A stretch of DNA of 64,000 nt from Magnetospirillum sp. SS-4 (GCF_902729425.1 NZ_CACVCH010000055.1:1-64000), one strand, 5' to 3'. Shown: positions 8,014 to 17,527, counted from the stretch's first letter. Notes: a model not told the origin generated them from the letters alone. Numbers and translations are program-made.

Positions 8014-9330
8014 ATGCGCATTGCCATGATCGGCACCGGCTATGTGGGTCTGGTGTCGGGGACCTGCTTCTCGGAATTCGGCATCCATGTGACCTGCGTC
8101 GACAAGGATGCCGCCAAGATCGAGAAGCTGGGCGAGAACGTCATGCCCATCTACGAACCGGGCCTGGACGAGATGGTCGCCGCCAATGTCGAGGCCGGAC
8201 GGCTGACCTTCACCACCGAGCTGGCCCCCGCCGTCAAGGCGGCCGACGCGGTCTTCATCGCCGTCGGCACGCCGTCGCGCCGGGGCGACGGCCATGCCGA
8301 CCTCAGCTACGTCTACGCCGCCGCCGAGGAAATCGCCGACGCCATGGACGGCTATACCGTGGTGGTGACCAAGTCGACCGTTCCGGTCGGCACCGGCGAC
8401 GAGGTCGAGCGCATCATCCGGGCGCGCCGTCCCGACGCCGATTTCGACGTGGTGTCCAATCCGGAATTCCTGCGCGAAGGCTCGGCCATCAACGACTTCA
8501 TGCGCCCCGACCGGGTGGTGATCGGCACCGAATCCGAACGCGCCCGCAAGGTGATGAAGCAGCTGTACCGGGTGCTGTTCCTGATCGAGACGCCGATCGT
8601 GTTCACCTCGCGCCGGACCTCGGAACTGATCAAGTATGCCGGCAACACCTTCCTGGCCACCAAGATCACCTTCATCAACGAGATCGCCGATTTGTGCGAG
8701 AAGGTCGGCGCCGACGTCCACGACGTCGCCAAGGGGATCGGGCTGGACGGCCGCATCGGCAGGAAGTTCCTGCATCCCGGCCCCGGTTACGGTGGATCGT
8801 GCTTTCCCAAGGACACCCTGGCGCTGGTCCGGACCGCGCGGGACTACGACGCCCCCTTGCGCATCGTCGAAACCGTGGTCGCCGTCAACGACCAGCGCAA
8901 GACGCAGATGGCGGAACGGGTGGTGGCGGCCTGCGGCGGTTCGGCCAAGGGCAAGACCGTCGCCGTGCTGGGCCTGACCTTCAAGCCCAACACCGACGAC
9001 ATGCGCGATTCGCCCGCCATCGACATCGTCACCGCCCTGATCGAGGCCGGGGCCGCGGTCAAGGCCTTCGACCCCGAGGGCATGCACGAGGCCGCCAAGC
9101 TGCTGCCCCGGGCGGTGACCTATTGCGGCGACGCCTACGCCACCATGCCCGGCGCCGATTGTCTGGTGATCATCACCGAGTGGAACGAGTTCCGCGCCCT
9201 TGATCTCGATCGGGTCAAGTCGCTGCTGAAGGCTCCGGCGGTGGTCGACCTCCGCAACGTCTACGCGCCCGACGAAATGGCCGAACTGGGATTCGCCTAC
9301 ACCTCCATCGGCAGGCCCGCCGCCCGCTGA
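8014..9330 (+). CDS. ugd: UDP-glucose 6-dehydrogenase
   Basis: Ugd oxidises UDP-glucose twice with NAD to give UDP-glucuronate, a precursor of acidic polysaccharides and lipid decorations. The 438-residue protein has the Rossmann motif GTGYVGLVSG (7-16), the catalytic cysteine at about 263 in GYGGSCFPKD, and the C-terminal UDP-binding part with LTFKPNTDDMRDSP. An AAGGAC ribosome site lies before the ATG. It follows galU directly and probably shares its transcript. Confidence 0.95.
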   Translation: MRIAMIGTGYVGLVSGTCFSEFGIHVTCVDKDAAKIEKLGENVMPIYEPGLDEMVAANVEAGRLTFTTELAPAVKAADAVFIAVGTPSRRGDGHADLSYVYAAAEEIADAMDGYTVVVTKSTVPVGTGDEVERIIRARRPDADFDVVSNPEFLREGSAINDFMRPDRVVIGTESERARKVMKQLYRVLFLIETPIVFTSRRTSELIKYAGNTFLATKITFINEIADLCEKVGADVHDVAKGIGLDGRIGRKFLHPGPGYGGSCFPKDTLALVRTARDYDAPLRIVETVVAVNDQRKTQMAERVVAACGGSAKGKTVAVLGLTFKPNTDDMRDSPAIDIVTALIEAGAAVKAFDPEGMHEAAKLLPRAVTYCGDAYATMPGADCLVIITEWNEFRALDLDRVKSLLKAPAVVDLRNVYAPDEMAELGFAYTSIGRPAAR

Positions 9331-9409
9331 CCCGCCCATCGGCAGCGATATCTTAACCATTTGGCGGCAGGGTGATTCCGGTGGTCTCAAATCCGAAGGA
9401 ACCCCTGCC

Positions 9410-10447
9410 GTGACCCTTCTGAACTCCTTTCAAGCCGACGATATCCGCGACAGGCTGGCGGGAAAGTCCGTCCTGGTCACCGGCGGGACCGGGTCGTTCG
9501 GAAAGCAATTCGTCCGGACCGTGCTGGGGCTCGACTGCGTCAAGCGCCTGATCGTTCTTTCCCGCGACGAGCAGAAGCATTTCGACATGATGCGGGAGTT
9601 CGACGACCGCAAATATCCCGCCATCCGCTATTTCCTGGGCGACGTCCGCGACCTGGAAAGGTTGCAAATGGCGTTCCGCAACGTCGACATCGTCGTCCAC
9701 GCCGCCGCCCAGAAGCACGTCCCCCTGGCCGAGTACAACCCCACCGAATGCCTGCGCACCAATGTGTGGGGCGCCGAGAACGTGGTGCGCGCCGCCCTGG
9801 ACAACGGGGTCGAGACGGTGATGGCGTTGTCCACCGACAAGGCGGTCAACCCGGTCAACCTCTACGGCGCCTCCAAGCTGGCGGCCGAGAAGGTGTTCAT
9901 CGCCGCCAACAATCTCAGCGGCCAGGGTCAGACCCGCTTTGGCGCGGTGCGCTACGGCAACGTGGTCGGCTCGCGCGGGTCGGTGGTGCCGTTCTTCCGC
10001 AATCTGATCAGGCAGAACGCCGATGCCCTGCCCATCACCGACGACCGCATGACCCGCTTTTGGATCACGTTGCAGCAGGGGGTGAACTTCGTGCTGTCGT
10101 CCATGTGCATGATGAAGGGCGGCGAGATCTTCATTCCCAAGATTCCCAGCATGAAGATGACCGACCTGGCCCATGCCATGGCGCCCGACATGCCCATCAA
10201 GATCGTCGGCATCCGCCCCGGCGAGAAGCTGCACGAGGTCATGGTCAACGAGGAGGAGGCCCGCACCACCCGCGAACTGGCCGACCGCTACGTGATCCAT
10301 CCCATGCTGTCCTACTGGGCCGGCGGCGACCAGCCGGAGGGCGAGCCGGTGCCCGAGGATTTCCGCTATGCCAGCAACACCAACACCTGGTGGCTGCCCG
10401 AGCCGGAACTGCTGGGCATGATCAGCCGCCTCGACATGGATCTATGA
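9410..10447 (+). CDS. pseB: UDP-N-acetylglucosamine 4,6-dehydratase (inverting), PseB-like
   Basis: PseB opens the pseudaminic acid route by converting UDP-GlcNAc to the 4-keto-6-deoxy-altrose form. The 345-residue extended SDR has the cofactor loop TGGTGSFGKQFV, the STDKAVNP stretch and the YxxxK catalytic pair (YGASK), in the arrangement seen in PseB/FlaA1-type dehydratases. The start is GTG at 9410, set by AAGGA 9 bases before; there is no nearer ATG. Its stop overlaps the pseC start (ATGA). The next three genes are also ATGA-linked, so this begins a four-gene operon. Confidence 0.88.
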   Translation: MTLLNSFQADDIRDRLAGKSVLVTGGTGSFGKQFVRTVLGLDCVKRLIVLSRDEQKHFDMMREFDDRKYPAIRYFLGDVRDLERLQMAFRNVDIVVHAAAQKHVPLAEYNPTECLRTNVWGAENVVRAALDNGVETVMALSTDKAVNPVNLYGASKLAAEKVFIAANNLSGQGQTRFGAVRYGNVVGSRGSVVPFFRNLIRQNADALPITDDRMTRFWITLQQGVNFVLSSMCMMKGGEIFIPKIPSMKMTDLAHAMAPDMPIKIVGIRPGEKLHEVMVNEEEARTTRELADRYVIHPMLSYWAGGDQPEGEPVPEDFRYASNTNTWWLPEPELLGMISRLDMDL

Positions 10448-11625
10448 CCCGTCCGCTGCCCTATGGCCGTCAGGTCATCGAGGACGACGACATCGCCGCC
10501 GTGGTGGCGGTGCTGAAATCCGATATTCTGACCGGCGGCCCGGCGGTTTCCGGATTCGAGGCCGCCCTGGCCGGGATTGCCGCCGCTCCCCATGCGGTGG
10601 CCTGCAATTCGGGCACCGCCGGCCTGCATCTCGCCGCCCTGGCGCTGGACCTGGGGCCGGGCGACGCGGTGATCGTGCCCAGCGTCACCTTCGTCGCCAC
10701 CGCCAACGCGGCCCGCTATGTGGGGGCCGAAGCGGTGTTCGCCGACGTCGATCCCGCCACCGGCCTGATGGGGCCGGATCATCTGGACGAGGCGCTGACC
10801 CGCTGCGGCGGCTTGCGGCCCAAGGCGGTGTTTCCGGTTCATCTCAACGGCCAGTGCGCCGACATGCCGGGCCTCGGGGCGCTCGCCCGCCGCCATGGCC
10901 TCGCGGTGGTGGAGGATGCCTGCCACGCCCTCGGCAGCCTGCAATCCGACGACCGCCCCACCGGCGCCTGCGCTCATTCCGACATGGCGGTGTTCTCGTT
11001 CCACCCGGTCAAGACGGTCGCCATGGGGGAAGGCGGCGCCGTCACCACCCGTGATGCCCGGCTCGATGCCCGGCTGCGGCTGTTCCGCAGCCACGGCATC
11101 ACCCGCGAGCCCGCCGAATTCCTTCAGCCGGACGAGGCCTTCGACGGCGAGGGCCGGCCCAATCCCTGGTATTACGAGATGGCGCGGCCCGGCTTCAATT
11201 ACCGCGCCTGTGACATCGTCTGCGCGCTCGGCACCAGCCAGTTGGCCAAGCTGGACCGCTTCAGGACCCGCCGCGCCGAACTGATGGCCCTTTACGAGCG
11301 TCTGCTGCCGCCCGCCGCCCGCCCCATCGGCCGCGTGAGCGGCGGCCGTCCGTCCTGGCACATCATGGTGGTCCACATCGACTTCGAGGCCCACGGCACC
11401 AGCCGGGCGGCGGTGATGCGCGCCCTGGCCGGCCAGGGCGTCTCCACCCAGGTGCATTACCTGCCGGTCCACCGCCAGCCCTATTACCGCGGGCGCTTCC
11501 CCGGCCTGACGCTGCCCGGCGCCGACGAGTATTACCGCCGCTGCCTGACCCTGCCGCTGTTCGTCGGCATGGATGACGGCGATGTCGTCCGTGTGGCCGA
11601 AGCCCTGGCTCGGCTGCTGTCATGA
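10444..11625 (+). CDS. pseC: PseC-like sugar aminotransferase (DegT/DnrJ/EryC1 family)
   Basis: PseC uses PLP and glutamate to aminate C4 of the PseB product. The 393-residue protein carries the family landmarks NSGTAGLHLAAL, VVEDACHALGS (PLP-contacting Asp about 158) and SFHPVKTVAMGEGG with the Schiff-base lysine at about 190. Position next to pseB supports the PseC assignment over other DegT enzymes. The ATG overlaps the pseB stop by 4 bases and the pseC stop overlaps the next start in the same way. Confidence 0.88.
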   Translation: MTRPLPYGRQVIEDDDIAAVVAVLKSDILTGGPAVSGFEAALAGIAAAPHAVACNSGTAGLHLAALALDLGPGDAVIVPSVTFVATANAARYVGAEAVFADVDPATGLMGPDHLDEALTRCGGLRPKAVFPVHLNGQCADMPGLGALARRHGLAVVEDACHALGSLQSDDRPTGACAHSDMAVFSFHPVKTVAMGEGGAVTTRDARLDARLRLFRSHGITREPAEFLQPDEAFDGEGRPNPWYYEMARPGFNYRACDIVCALGTSQLAKLDRFRTRRAELMALYERLLPPAARPIGRVSGGRPSWHIMVVHIDFEAHGTSRAAVMRALAGQGVSTQVHYLPVHRQPYYRGRFPGLTLPGADEYYRRCLTLPLFVGMDDGDVVRVAEALARLLS

Positions 11626-12575
11626 TCGCCGTTCTTGGCCTGGGCAGCATCGGCCTGCGCCATGCCCGCAACGCCCTGGCCCTGGGCGAGGCGGTGATCG
11701 GCTGCGATCCCTCGCCCGAGCGCCGCGCCCTGCTGGAAGCCGAGGGAGGAACCGCCACCGGTTCGCGGGATGCCGCCCTGGACGCCGCCTCGGCCTGCGT
11801 CGTCGCCACGCCGTCGGACCGGCACGAGGACGACCTTGCCGCCGCCATCGATTCCGGCCGCCACGCTTTGGTGGAAAAGCCCATCGGCCACCGCGTCGGC
11901 CGCCTGCCGGAGCTGCTGGACCAGGCCGAAGCCGCCGGTCTGGTGGTCGCCGCCGCCCTCAATCTGCGCCTGCATCCCTGCGTCCGCCTCGCCAAGGCGA
12001 TCCTGGCGGAAGGCGGGCTGGGCAGGCCGCTGTGGGGCCGCTTCCTCGCCGCCCTCTATCTGCCCGACTGGCGGCCCGGCCAGGACTGGACCCAGGGCTA
12101 CGCCAACGATCCCCGCACCGGCGGCGCCATCTTCGACTACATCCACGAATTCGATCTGGCCGCCCATCTGCTGGGGTCGTTCACCCCGGCCGCCTGCGTC
12201 GCCCGCAACTCGGGCACCCTGGGGCTGGCCTCCGAGGACATGGCCGACGCGGTGCTGCTCCATCCTGACGGCGTCAGCTCCAGCGTCCATGTGGATTACG
12301 TGACGCGGCCGCGCATGCGCGGCTTCTACATCGCCGGAACCGAGGGCCACATCCATGTGGACCTGGACCGCCGCCATATCCGCCGGATCGATTCCGCCGG
12401 CCTGGTCCTGCTGGACCAGAGCCTGGACGGCGGCTATGGCGACGACTACATCACCGAGATGGCCGCCTTCCTCGCCAGCCTCAAGGGCGCGCCGCCGGTC
12501 TGCGGCGGCCGCGAGGCCCTGGCGGTGCTGGAGGGCGTCATCAAGGCCCGCTCTCTTGCCGGATTGCCGTCATGA
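11622..12575 (+). CDS. Gfo/Idh/MocA-family oxidoreductase
   Basis: The 317-residue protein has an N-terminal nucleotide-binding fold (IAVLGLGSIGLRHARNAL), the family motif EKPIGHR at about residue 86-92 where the lysine helps catalysis, and a C-terminal alpha/beta sheet domain with GGAIFDYIHEFD. These enzymes oxidise or reduce sugars, often nucleotide sugars, with NAD(P). The standard pseudaminic acid pathway has no such step, so its presence inside a pse-type operon points to an altered sugar. Substrate cannot be read from the sequence. It is ATGA-linked on both sides. Confidence 0.85.
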   Translation: MIAVLGLGSIGLRHARNALALGEAVIGCDPSPERRALLEAEGGTATGSRDAALDAASACVVATPSDRHEDDLAAAIDSGRHALVEKPIGHRVGRLPELLDQAEAAGLVVAAALNLRLHPCVRLAKAILAEGGLGRPLWGRFLAALYLPDWRPGQDWTQGYANDPRTGGAIFDYIHEFDLAAHLLGSFTPAACVARNSGTLGLASEDMADAVLLHPDGVSSSVHVDYVTRPRMRGFYIAGTEGHIHVDLDRRHIRRIDSAGLVLLDQSLDGGYGDDYITEMAAFLASLKGAPPVCGGREALAVLEGVIKARSLAGLPS

Positions 12576-14608
12576 CCGCCATCGCCATCATTCAGGCCCG
12601 CCTGTCGTCCACCCGCCTGCCCGGCAAGGTGCTGCTGCCGCTTGGGGGGCGTCCGGTGCTGGAGTGGGTGGCGCGGGCGGCCCAGGCCATTCCCGGCATT
12701 CATAAGGTGGTGGTGGCCACCAGCGTCGGGGCCGACGACGATGCCGTCGCCGCCTGGGCCGAGGGCTTCGGACTCGCCTGCCACCGCGGCCCGCTCGACG
12801 ACGTGCTGGAGCGCTTCGCCCAGGCGGCGCGGGCCGAGAACGCCGACATCATCATGCGTCTGACCGCCGATTGCCCGCTGCTGGACCCGCAGGTGTGCGG
12901 CGAGGTGCTGGCACTGCTGAAGCGCACCGGATCGAGCTATGCCAGCAATGCCACGCCGCCATCCTGGCCCGACGGCCTGGATTGCGAGGCCTTCACCCGC
13001 ACCGCCCTGGACGAGGCCGCCGCCGAGGCAACCCGGTCCAGCGACCGCGAGCACGTCACCGTCTTCATCCGCGACCGCCGCCACCGTTTCCCCCAGGCCA
13101 GCCTGGTCTGTCCGCTGCCCGGCCTCTCCGCCGAGCGCTGGACCCTGGACGAGCCGGCCGATCTCGACTTCCTCGAAGCGGTGGCGGAGCATCTCCCGGA
13201 ACGTCCCTCCTACCTGGACGTGCTGGGCGTGCTGGACGCGCGCCCCGAACTGCGCGCCATCAACGCCCGCATCACGCGCAACGAGGGTTTCGTCAAATCG
13301 CTGCGCCGGGAGAGCCTGCCGCCGTGGAACGGCGCCGCCACCAGCACGGCGCTGCTGAAGCGGGCCGAGGCGGTGATCCCGCTGGGCAGCCAGACCTTCT
13401 CGAAAAGTCGCATCCAGTATCCCGAGGATTCGCCCATGTTCCTGACCCACGGCCTGAACGGCCGGGTGTGGGACGTGGACGGCAATTGCTATGTGGACAT
13501 GGTGTGCGGCCTGCTGCCGGTGGTGCTGGGCTATCAGGATTCCGACGTGGATGCCGCCATCCGGGGGCAACTGTCCAACGGTATCTCGTTCAGCCTCGCC
13601 ACCTTGCTGGAGACCCAACTGGCCGAGCGGCTGGTGGAGCTGATCCCCTGCGCCGAGATGGTGCGGTTCGGCAAGAACGGCACCGACGCCACCAGCGCCG
13701 CCATCCGCCTCGCCCGCGCCCATACCGGCCGCGACCGCGTCGCCGCCTGCGGCTATCACGGCTGGCAGGACTGGTATATCGGCGCCACCACCCGCAACAA
13801 GGGGGTGCCCGCCGCCACCCAGACCCTGACCCATCTGCTGCCCTACAACGATCTCGACGCCGCCCGCGCCCTGTTCAAGGCCCATCCCGGCGAGTTCGCC
13901 GCCCTGATCATGGAGCCCATGAACGCGGTCGATCCGGCGCCGGGCTATCTGGAGGCGCTGAAGGAACTGGTTCATGCCGAGGGCGCCCTGCTGGTGTTCG
14001 ACGAGGTCATCACCGGCTTCCGCTATCACCTGGGCGGGGCGCAGAGCCTGTTCGGCGTTACCCCCGACCTCGCCTCGTTCGGCAAGTCCATGGGCAACGG
14101 CATGCCGATCTCGGCGGTGATGGGCAAGGCTGGCATCATGCGCGAGATGGAGAACGTGTTCATTTCCGGCACGTTCGGCGGCGAGGCGCTCTCGCTGGCC
14201 GCCTCCATCGCCGTCATCGACAAGATGAAGCGGGAACCGGTGATCCAGACGCTGTGGTCCACCGGCCAGATCCTGGCCGACGAGGTGGCGAAACTGGCCG
14301 CCGGTCACGGGCTTGCCGACATCTTCTCGCTGGTGGGCAAGGCGCCGTGGAAGATCCTGGCGGTGCAGGACCACCCCACCGCCCGCAAGGAGGCCATCAA
14401 GACCCTGTTCGCCCGCGAGATGCTGCGGGCCGGCGTGCTGTTCCTGGCCAGCCACAACGTCTGCTATTCCCACGATTCCGAGGATATCAACCGGGTGCTG
14501 GCCGCCTGGGACCGGGCGCTGGCCAAGGTGGCCGCGGAACTGGCGACGGGAAGGCTGGAGGAGCGGCTGCCCTGTCCGGTGGTGATGCCGGTGTTCAAGG
14601 TGCGGTAA
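12572..14608 (+). CDS. Fusion of an SpsF-like cytidylyltransferase and a class III aminotransferase (GSAM-like)
   Basis: Residues 1-235 are a CMP-sugar synthetase of the SpsF/NeuA type, with QARLSSTRLPGKVL at 8-21, RLTADCPLLDP at 96-106 and DREHVT at about 158. Residues about 260-678 are a PLP aminotransferase of the glutamate-1-semialdehyde aminomutase group: GNDV-type start region, FDEVITGFR (Asp about 477) and the Schiff-base lysine about 505 in SFGKSMGNG. Both halves keep their key residues, so both may be active. The pair presumably aminates and activates a sugar made by the three upstream enzymes; that role is inferred from position. It ends the operon and overlaps the convergent helicase gene by 14 bases. 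Confidence 0.88.
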   Translation: MTAIAIIQARLSSTRLPGKVLLPLGGRPVLEWVARAAQAIPGIHKVVVATSVGADDDAVAAWAEGFGLACHRGPLDDVLERFAQAARAENADIIMRLTADCPLLDPQVCGEVLALLKRTGSSYASNATPPSWPDGLDCEAFTRTALDEAAAEATRSSDREHVTVFIRDRRHRFPQASLVCPLPGLSAERWTLDEPADLDFLEAVAEHLPERPSYLDVLGVLDARPELRAINARITRNEGFVKSLRRESLPPWNGAATSTALLKRAEAVIPLGSQTFSKSRIQYPEDSPMFLTHGLNGRVWDVDGNCYVDMVCGLLPVVLGYQDSDVDAAIRGQLSNGISFSLATLLETQLAERLVELIPCAEMVRFGKNGTDATSAAIRLARAHTGRDRVAACGYHGWQDWYIGATTRNKGVPAATQTLTHLLPYNDLDAARALFKAHPGEFAALIMEPMNAVDPAPGYLEALKELVHAEGALLVFDEVITGFRYHLGGAQSLFGVTPDLASFGKSMGNGMPISAVMGKAGIMREMENVFISGTFGGEALSLAASIAVIDKMKREPVIQTLWSTGQILADEVAKLAAGHGLADIFSLVGKAPWKILAVQDHPTARKEAIKTLFAREMLRAGVLFLASHNVCYSHDSEDINRVLAAWDRALAKVAAELATGRLEERLPCPVVMPVFKVR

Positions 14609-17345
14609 GGAACTCCGCCGTCTGCCGCACCGCCTCGGCGAGGCCGACCTTTATCGGCGTCACGCCGTCGGGAAACGCTCCGAACAGCCGCGACGGCATC
14701 ATGGGGTCCAGCAGCACGAACACGCCGTGATCATTGGCGCGGCGCACCAGCCGGCCGAACGCCTGCTTCAGGCGCAGCCGGGTGATCATGTCGTCGTAGC
14801 CCCGGCCGCCGAACCGGCCGCGCCGGGCCTTGTGCAGGATGTCGGGGCGCGGCCACGGCACCCGGTCGAACACGATCAGGCGCAGGCTTCGCCCCGGCAC
14901 GTCGACGCCGTCGCGGACCGCGTCGGTGCCCAGCAGGCAGGATTCCTCCTCGGCGCGGAAGATGTCCACCAGGGTGGCGGTGTCCATGTTGTCCACATGC
15001 TGGGCCAGCAGGGGGATGCCGGCATCCTCCAGCGGGCCGCCGATGCGCCGGTGGACCGCCTTCAATCGCGAGATGGCGGTGAACAGCCCCAGCCCGCCGC
15101 CGCCGGCCGCCAGGAACAGCTCGCGATAGGCCGCCGCCACCTGATCCATGTCGTCCTTGCGCACATCGGTGACGATCAGCACCCTGGTCTGGGCCGGATA
15201 GTCGAACGGCGAGGCCAGGGCGGCGCGCAGCGCGGGATTGGGCAGGTGAACGCCGCCGGTGCGGCGCTCGGCGGCGTGCCAGTCGGCCTCGGTGTCGCCG
15301 GAACCGTCGCGCAGCGTCGCCGAGGTGATGACGATGCCGTGGGCCGGCTCCACCACCGCCTTGGCGAAGGGAATGGTGGGGTCGATCCAGTGGCGGTGCA
15401 TGCCGACGTCGAGGTCGCGGCCGTCGATGCGCTCCACCGACAGCCAGTCGATGTAATCAAGGGCGGCGGCTCCGTCGGACAGGCTGTCCAGCATGGCCTT
15501 CCAGCCGGCCAGCGGCAGCAGGGCGCGGCGCTCGATGGAACGGCAGATACCCTCGATGCGCGACCGGGTCGAGGAATCCAGTTCGGCGGCCTCGTCGTCC
15601 AGCAATCCGGCCAGGGATTTTTGCAGCACCTGCAACGGCGCCCCCAGCCGTCCCAGCGCGTTGGCGAGGTCGTGGGCCGCCTCGGCCAGTCCCTCTCCCG
15701 GCGGCCGGGTCTCGGTCTCCAGGCTGTAGGGCGAATCCGAGCCGCCCTGGGCGCGGGCATAGACCTGCCGGCGCATCAGGGCCAGCACGGTCTCGGCCGG
15801 GCCGTGGGGGGCGCCGTCGGCGAGGCGTTGCAGCCAGCCCGGCCCCGGCAGGGCGCGGGCCGCCTGGATCACCTGATCCAGCGCCGCCACCGCCGCCTCG
15901 GACTGCCCCACCAGATCCTCGGCGCGGCGCGACAGGCCGCGGGCCCGCGATTTCGAGGCGGCATCGCCCTCCGGCCCCAGGATCCAGCGGCGCATCTCGG
16001 CCGCCTCCATACCGGTGAGATGGGCGGAAAACGCCGAATCGGCGGCGTCGAACACATGATGGCCCTCGTCGAACACCAGCCGGGTCGGCATGGTGCCGTC
16101 GTCCAGCCCGCCCAGCGCCGCCTGCACCATCACCAGGGCATGGTTGGCGACCACGATGTCGGCGCGGCGCGCCCGGCGCACGGCGCGCTCGATGAAGCAT
16201 TTGCGGTAGTGGACGCAGGCGGAGAAGATGCACTCGCCCCGCCGGTCGGCCACTCCCATGGTGCGGGCGCGGCCCAGCAGGTCCACCAGCCAGCCGGGGA
16301 AGTCGCCGCCCACCATGTCGCCGTCGCGGGTCGCCGCCAGCCAGCGGGCCATGAGGCCGACGGCGTGGGAATCGTGGGCGCGGCCGCGCGTCACCTGCTC
16401 CTCGAAATTCAGCAGGCAGGCGTAATTTTCGCGGCCCTTGCGGATCACCACCTTGCGCATCTTGTCGTGGATTTGCGGGAACAGCCGGTCCAGCTCGCCG
16501 TCCAGTTGGCGTTGCAGGTTGCGGGTGTGGGTGGAAATCCAGACCGGGGCCGCGTTCTTTTCAGCCCAGACGCTGGCGGGGGCGATATAGCCCAGGGTCT
16601 TGCCGGTGCCGGTGCCTGCCTCGGCCAGAACCACATGGGGCTCGCCCTCGGTCTCGCGGGGCAGGAACGCGCGGCTGACCGCCGAGGCGTAATCGGCTTG
16701 GCTGGGACGCTGCTCGGCCTTGCCGCCCAGCATGGCGGCTAGGCGGGCGCGGGCCTCGGCCGGATCGACCGGAATGCTGCCGGCCGGCGGCTCGGGGGCG
16801 TATTCGGTCCATTCGGGCAGGCGGTCCCACACCCTGGCGGCGGCGGCCCCCTTGCCGGCGTCGCCCTGGATACCCAATGCCGCCAGCACCGCGTTGCCCC
16901 AACCCCAGCCGCCCCTGGCCATCATCCAGGCGATGCCCCTGGTGTCGGCCGCCCGCGCCGGCATGTCGGCGGCGTGCCGGCGGGCCAGTTCCTCCAGCAG
17001 CACGCGGGTCGCGGTCAGCAGCGCTTCGGCCTCGTCCTCCGGGTCGGCGGGACGCGGCAGCCCCAGCGCCTCGGCCACCCCGCGCGGAGTGGGCAGGCAA
17101 AAGCGGGCTGGCCGCACGAAGGCGAACAGCTCCAGCAGGTCCAGCCGCAGGAAATCGTCCAGCCCCAGCCGGGCCGCCAGGGCCGGGCCGTGGCAGACCA
17201 GCGGCGATTCGTTCCTGGCATGGCGGGCCGCCTGGGCCAGGGTCAGGCGCTTGAACTCGCCATCGGTCCCCAGCGCCACGGCGCCCCTGACGCCGGCAAC
17301 CAGGACCGGGGCGTGGGGAACCAATATGCGGGGGGCATCGGACAT
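14595..17345 (-). CDS. DinG/XPD-type ATP-dependent DNA helicase with Fe-S cysteines
   Basis: A 916-residue superfamily 2 helicase. Walker A is AEAGTGTGKT (241-250) and the Walker B/DEAH-like box is DEGH (426-429). Four cysteines at about 310, 372, 377 and 383 sit between them, as in the iron-sulfur domain of DinG and XPD. C-terminal motifs include LVIVTD and the QAFGRLVRR motif VI. Residues 1-125 resemble a DnaQ-type exonuclease fold but lack recognisable DEDD acids, so that part is probably inactive (inference). The ATG at 17345 is chosen as the first residue of the conserved region. Family members unwind D-loops, R-loops or forked DNA with 5'-3' polarity. Not coupled to neighbours. Confidence 0.9.
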   Translation of the reverse strand: MSDAPRILVPHAPVLVAGVRGAVALGTDGEFKRLTLAQAARHARNESPLVCHGPALAARLGLDDFLRLDLLELFAFVRPARFCLPTPRGVAEALGLPRPADPEDEAEALLTATRVLLEELARRHAADMPARAADTRGIAWMMARGGWGWGNAVLAALGIQGDAGKGAAAARVWDRLPEWTEYAPEPPAGSIPVDPAEARARLAAMLGGKAEQRPSQADYASAVSRAFLPRETEGEPHVVLAEAGTGTGKTLGYIAPASVWAEKNAAPVWISTHTRNLQRQLDGELDRLFPQIHDKMRKVVIRKGRENYACLLNFEEQVTRGRAHDSHAVGLMARWLAATRDGDMVGGDFPGWLVDLLGRARTMGVADRRGECIFSACVHYRKCFIERAVRRARRADIVVANHALVMVQAALGGLDDGTMPTRLVFDEGHHVFDAADSAFSAHLTGMEAAEMRRWILGPEGDAASKSRARGLSRRAEDLVGQSEAAVAALDQVIQAARALPGPGWLQRLADGAPHGPAETVLALMRRQVYARAQGGSDSPYSLETETRPPGEGLAEAAHDLANALGRLGAPLQVLQKSLAGLLDDEAAELDSSTRSRIEGICRSIERRALLPLAGWKAMLDSLSDGAAALDYIDWLSVERIDGRDLDVGMHRHWIDPTIPFAKAVVEPAHGIVITSATLRDGSGDTEADWHAAERRTGGVHLPNPALRAALASPFDYPAQTRVLIVTDVRKDDMDQVAAAYRELFLAAGGGGLGLFTAISRLKAVHRRIGGPLEDAGIPLLAQHVDNMDTATLVDIFRAEEESCLLGTDAVRDGVDVPGRSLRLIVFDRVPWPRPDILHKARRGRFGGRGYDDMITRLRLKQAFGRLVRRANDHGVFVLLDPMMPSRLFGAFPDGVTPIKVGLAEAVRQTAEFLTAP

Positions 17346-17419
17346 GGCCGGCACAGTACAGAGAGAACGGAGAGTGCACAAGTCACCGCCGCGCGACCGG
17401 TGGGGCGGCGATGGAATCG

Positions 17420-17437
17420 AATTGCCACGAGGCAATT
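17420..17437. promoter_or_regulatory. Palindromic operator candidate before the LivJ-like gene
   Basis: AATTGCC-ACGA-GGCAATT is a perfect 7-base inverted repeat, in the 182-base gap between the divergent helicase and binding-protein genes. A possible -10 element, TACAAT (17467-17472), lies about 30 bases downstream, so a bound protein would sit at or just upstream of the -35 region. No regulator is encoded next to it. Confidence 0.45.
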
Positions 17438-17527
17438 GAGGTCTTCGCTTTTACGCAATTCGGTACTACAATGCGGACATACAAGAGTCCAAAAGCGACC
17501 GTTCTTCTCAACACGTGGAGGTGTTCA

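Noticed and set aside
7006-9390. Long minus-strand open frame (almost 800 codons) opposite galU and ugd
   Set aside because: Composition is repetitive Gly/His/Asp/Val without motifs, and both opposite-strand genes are unambiguous.
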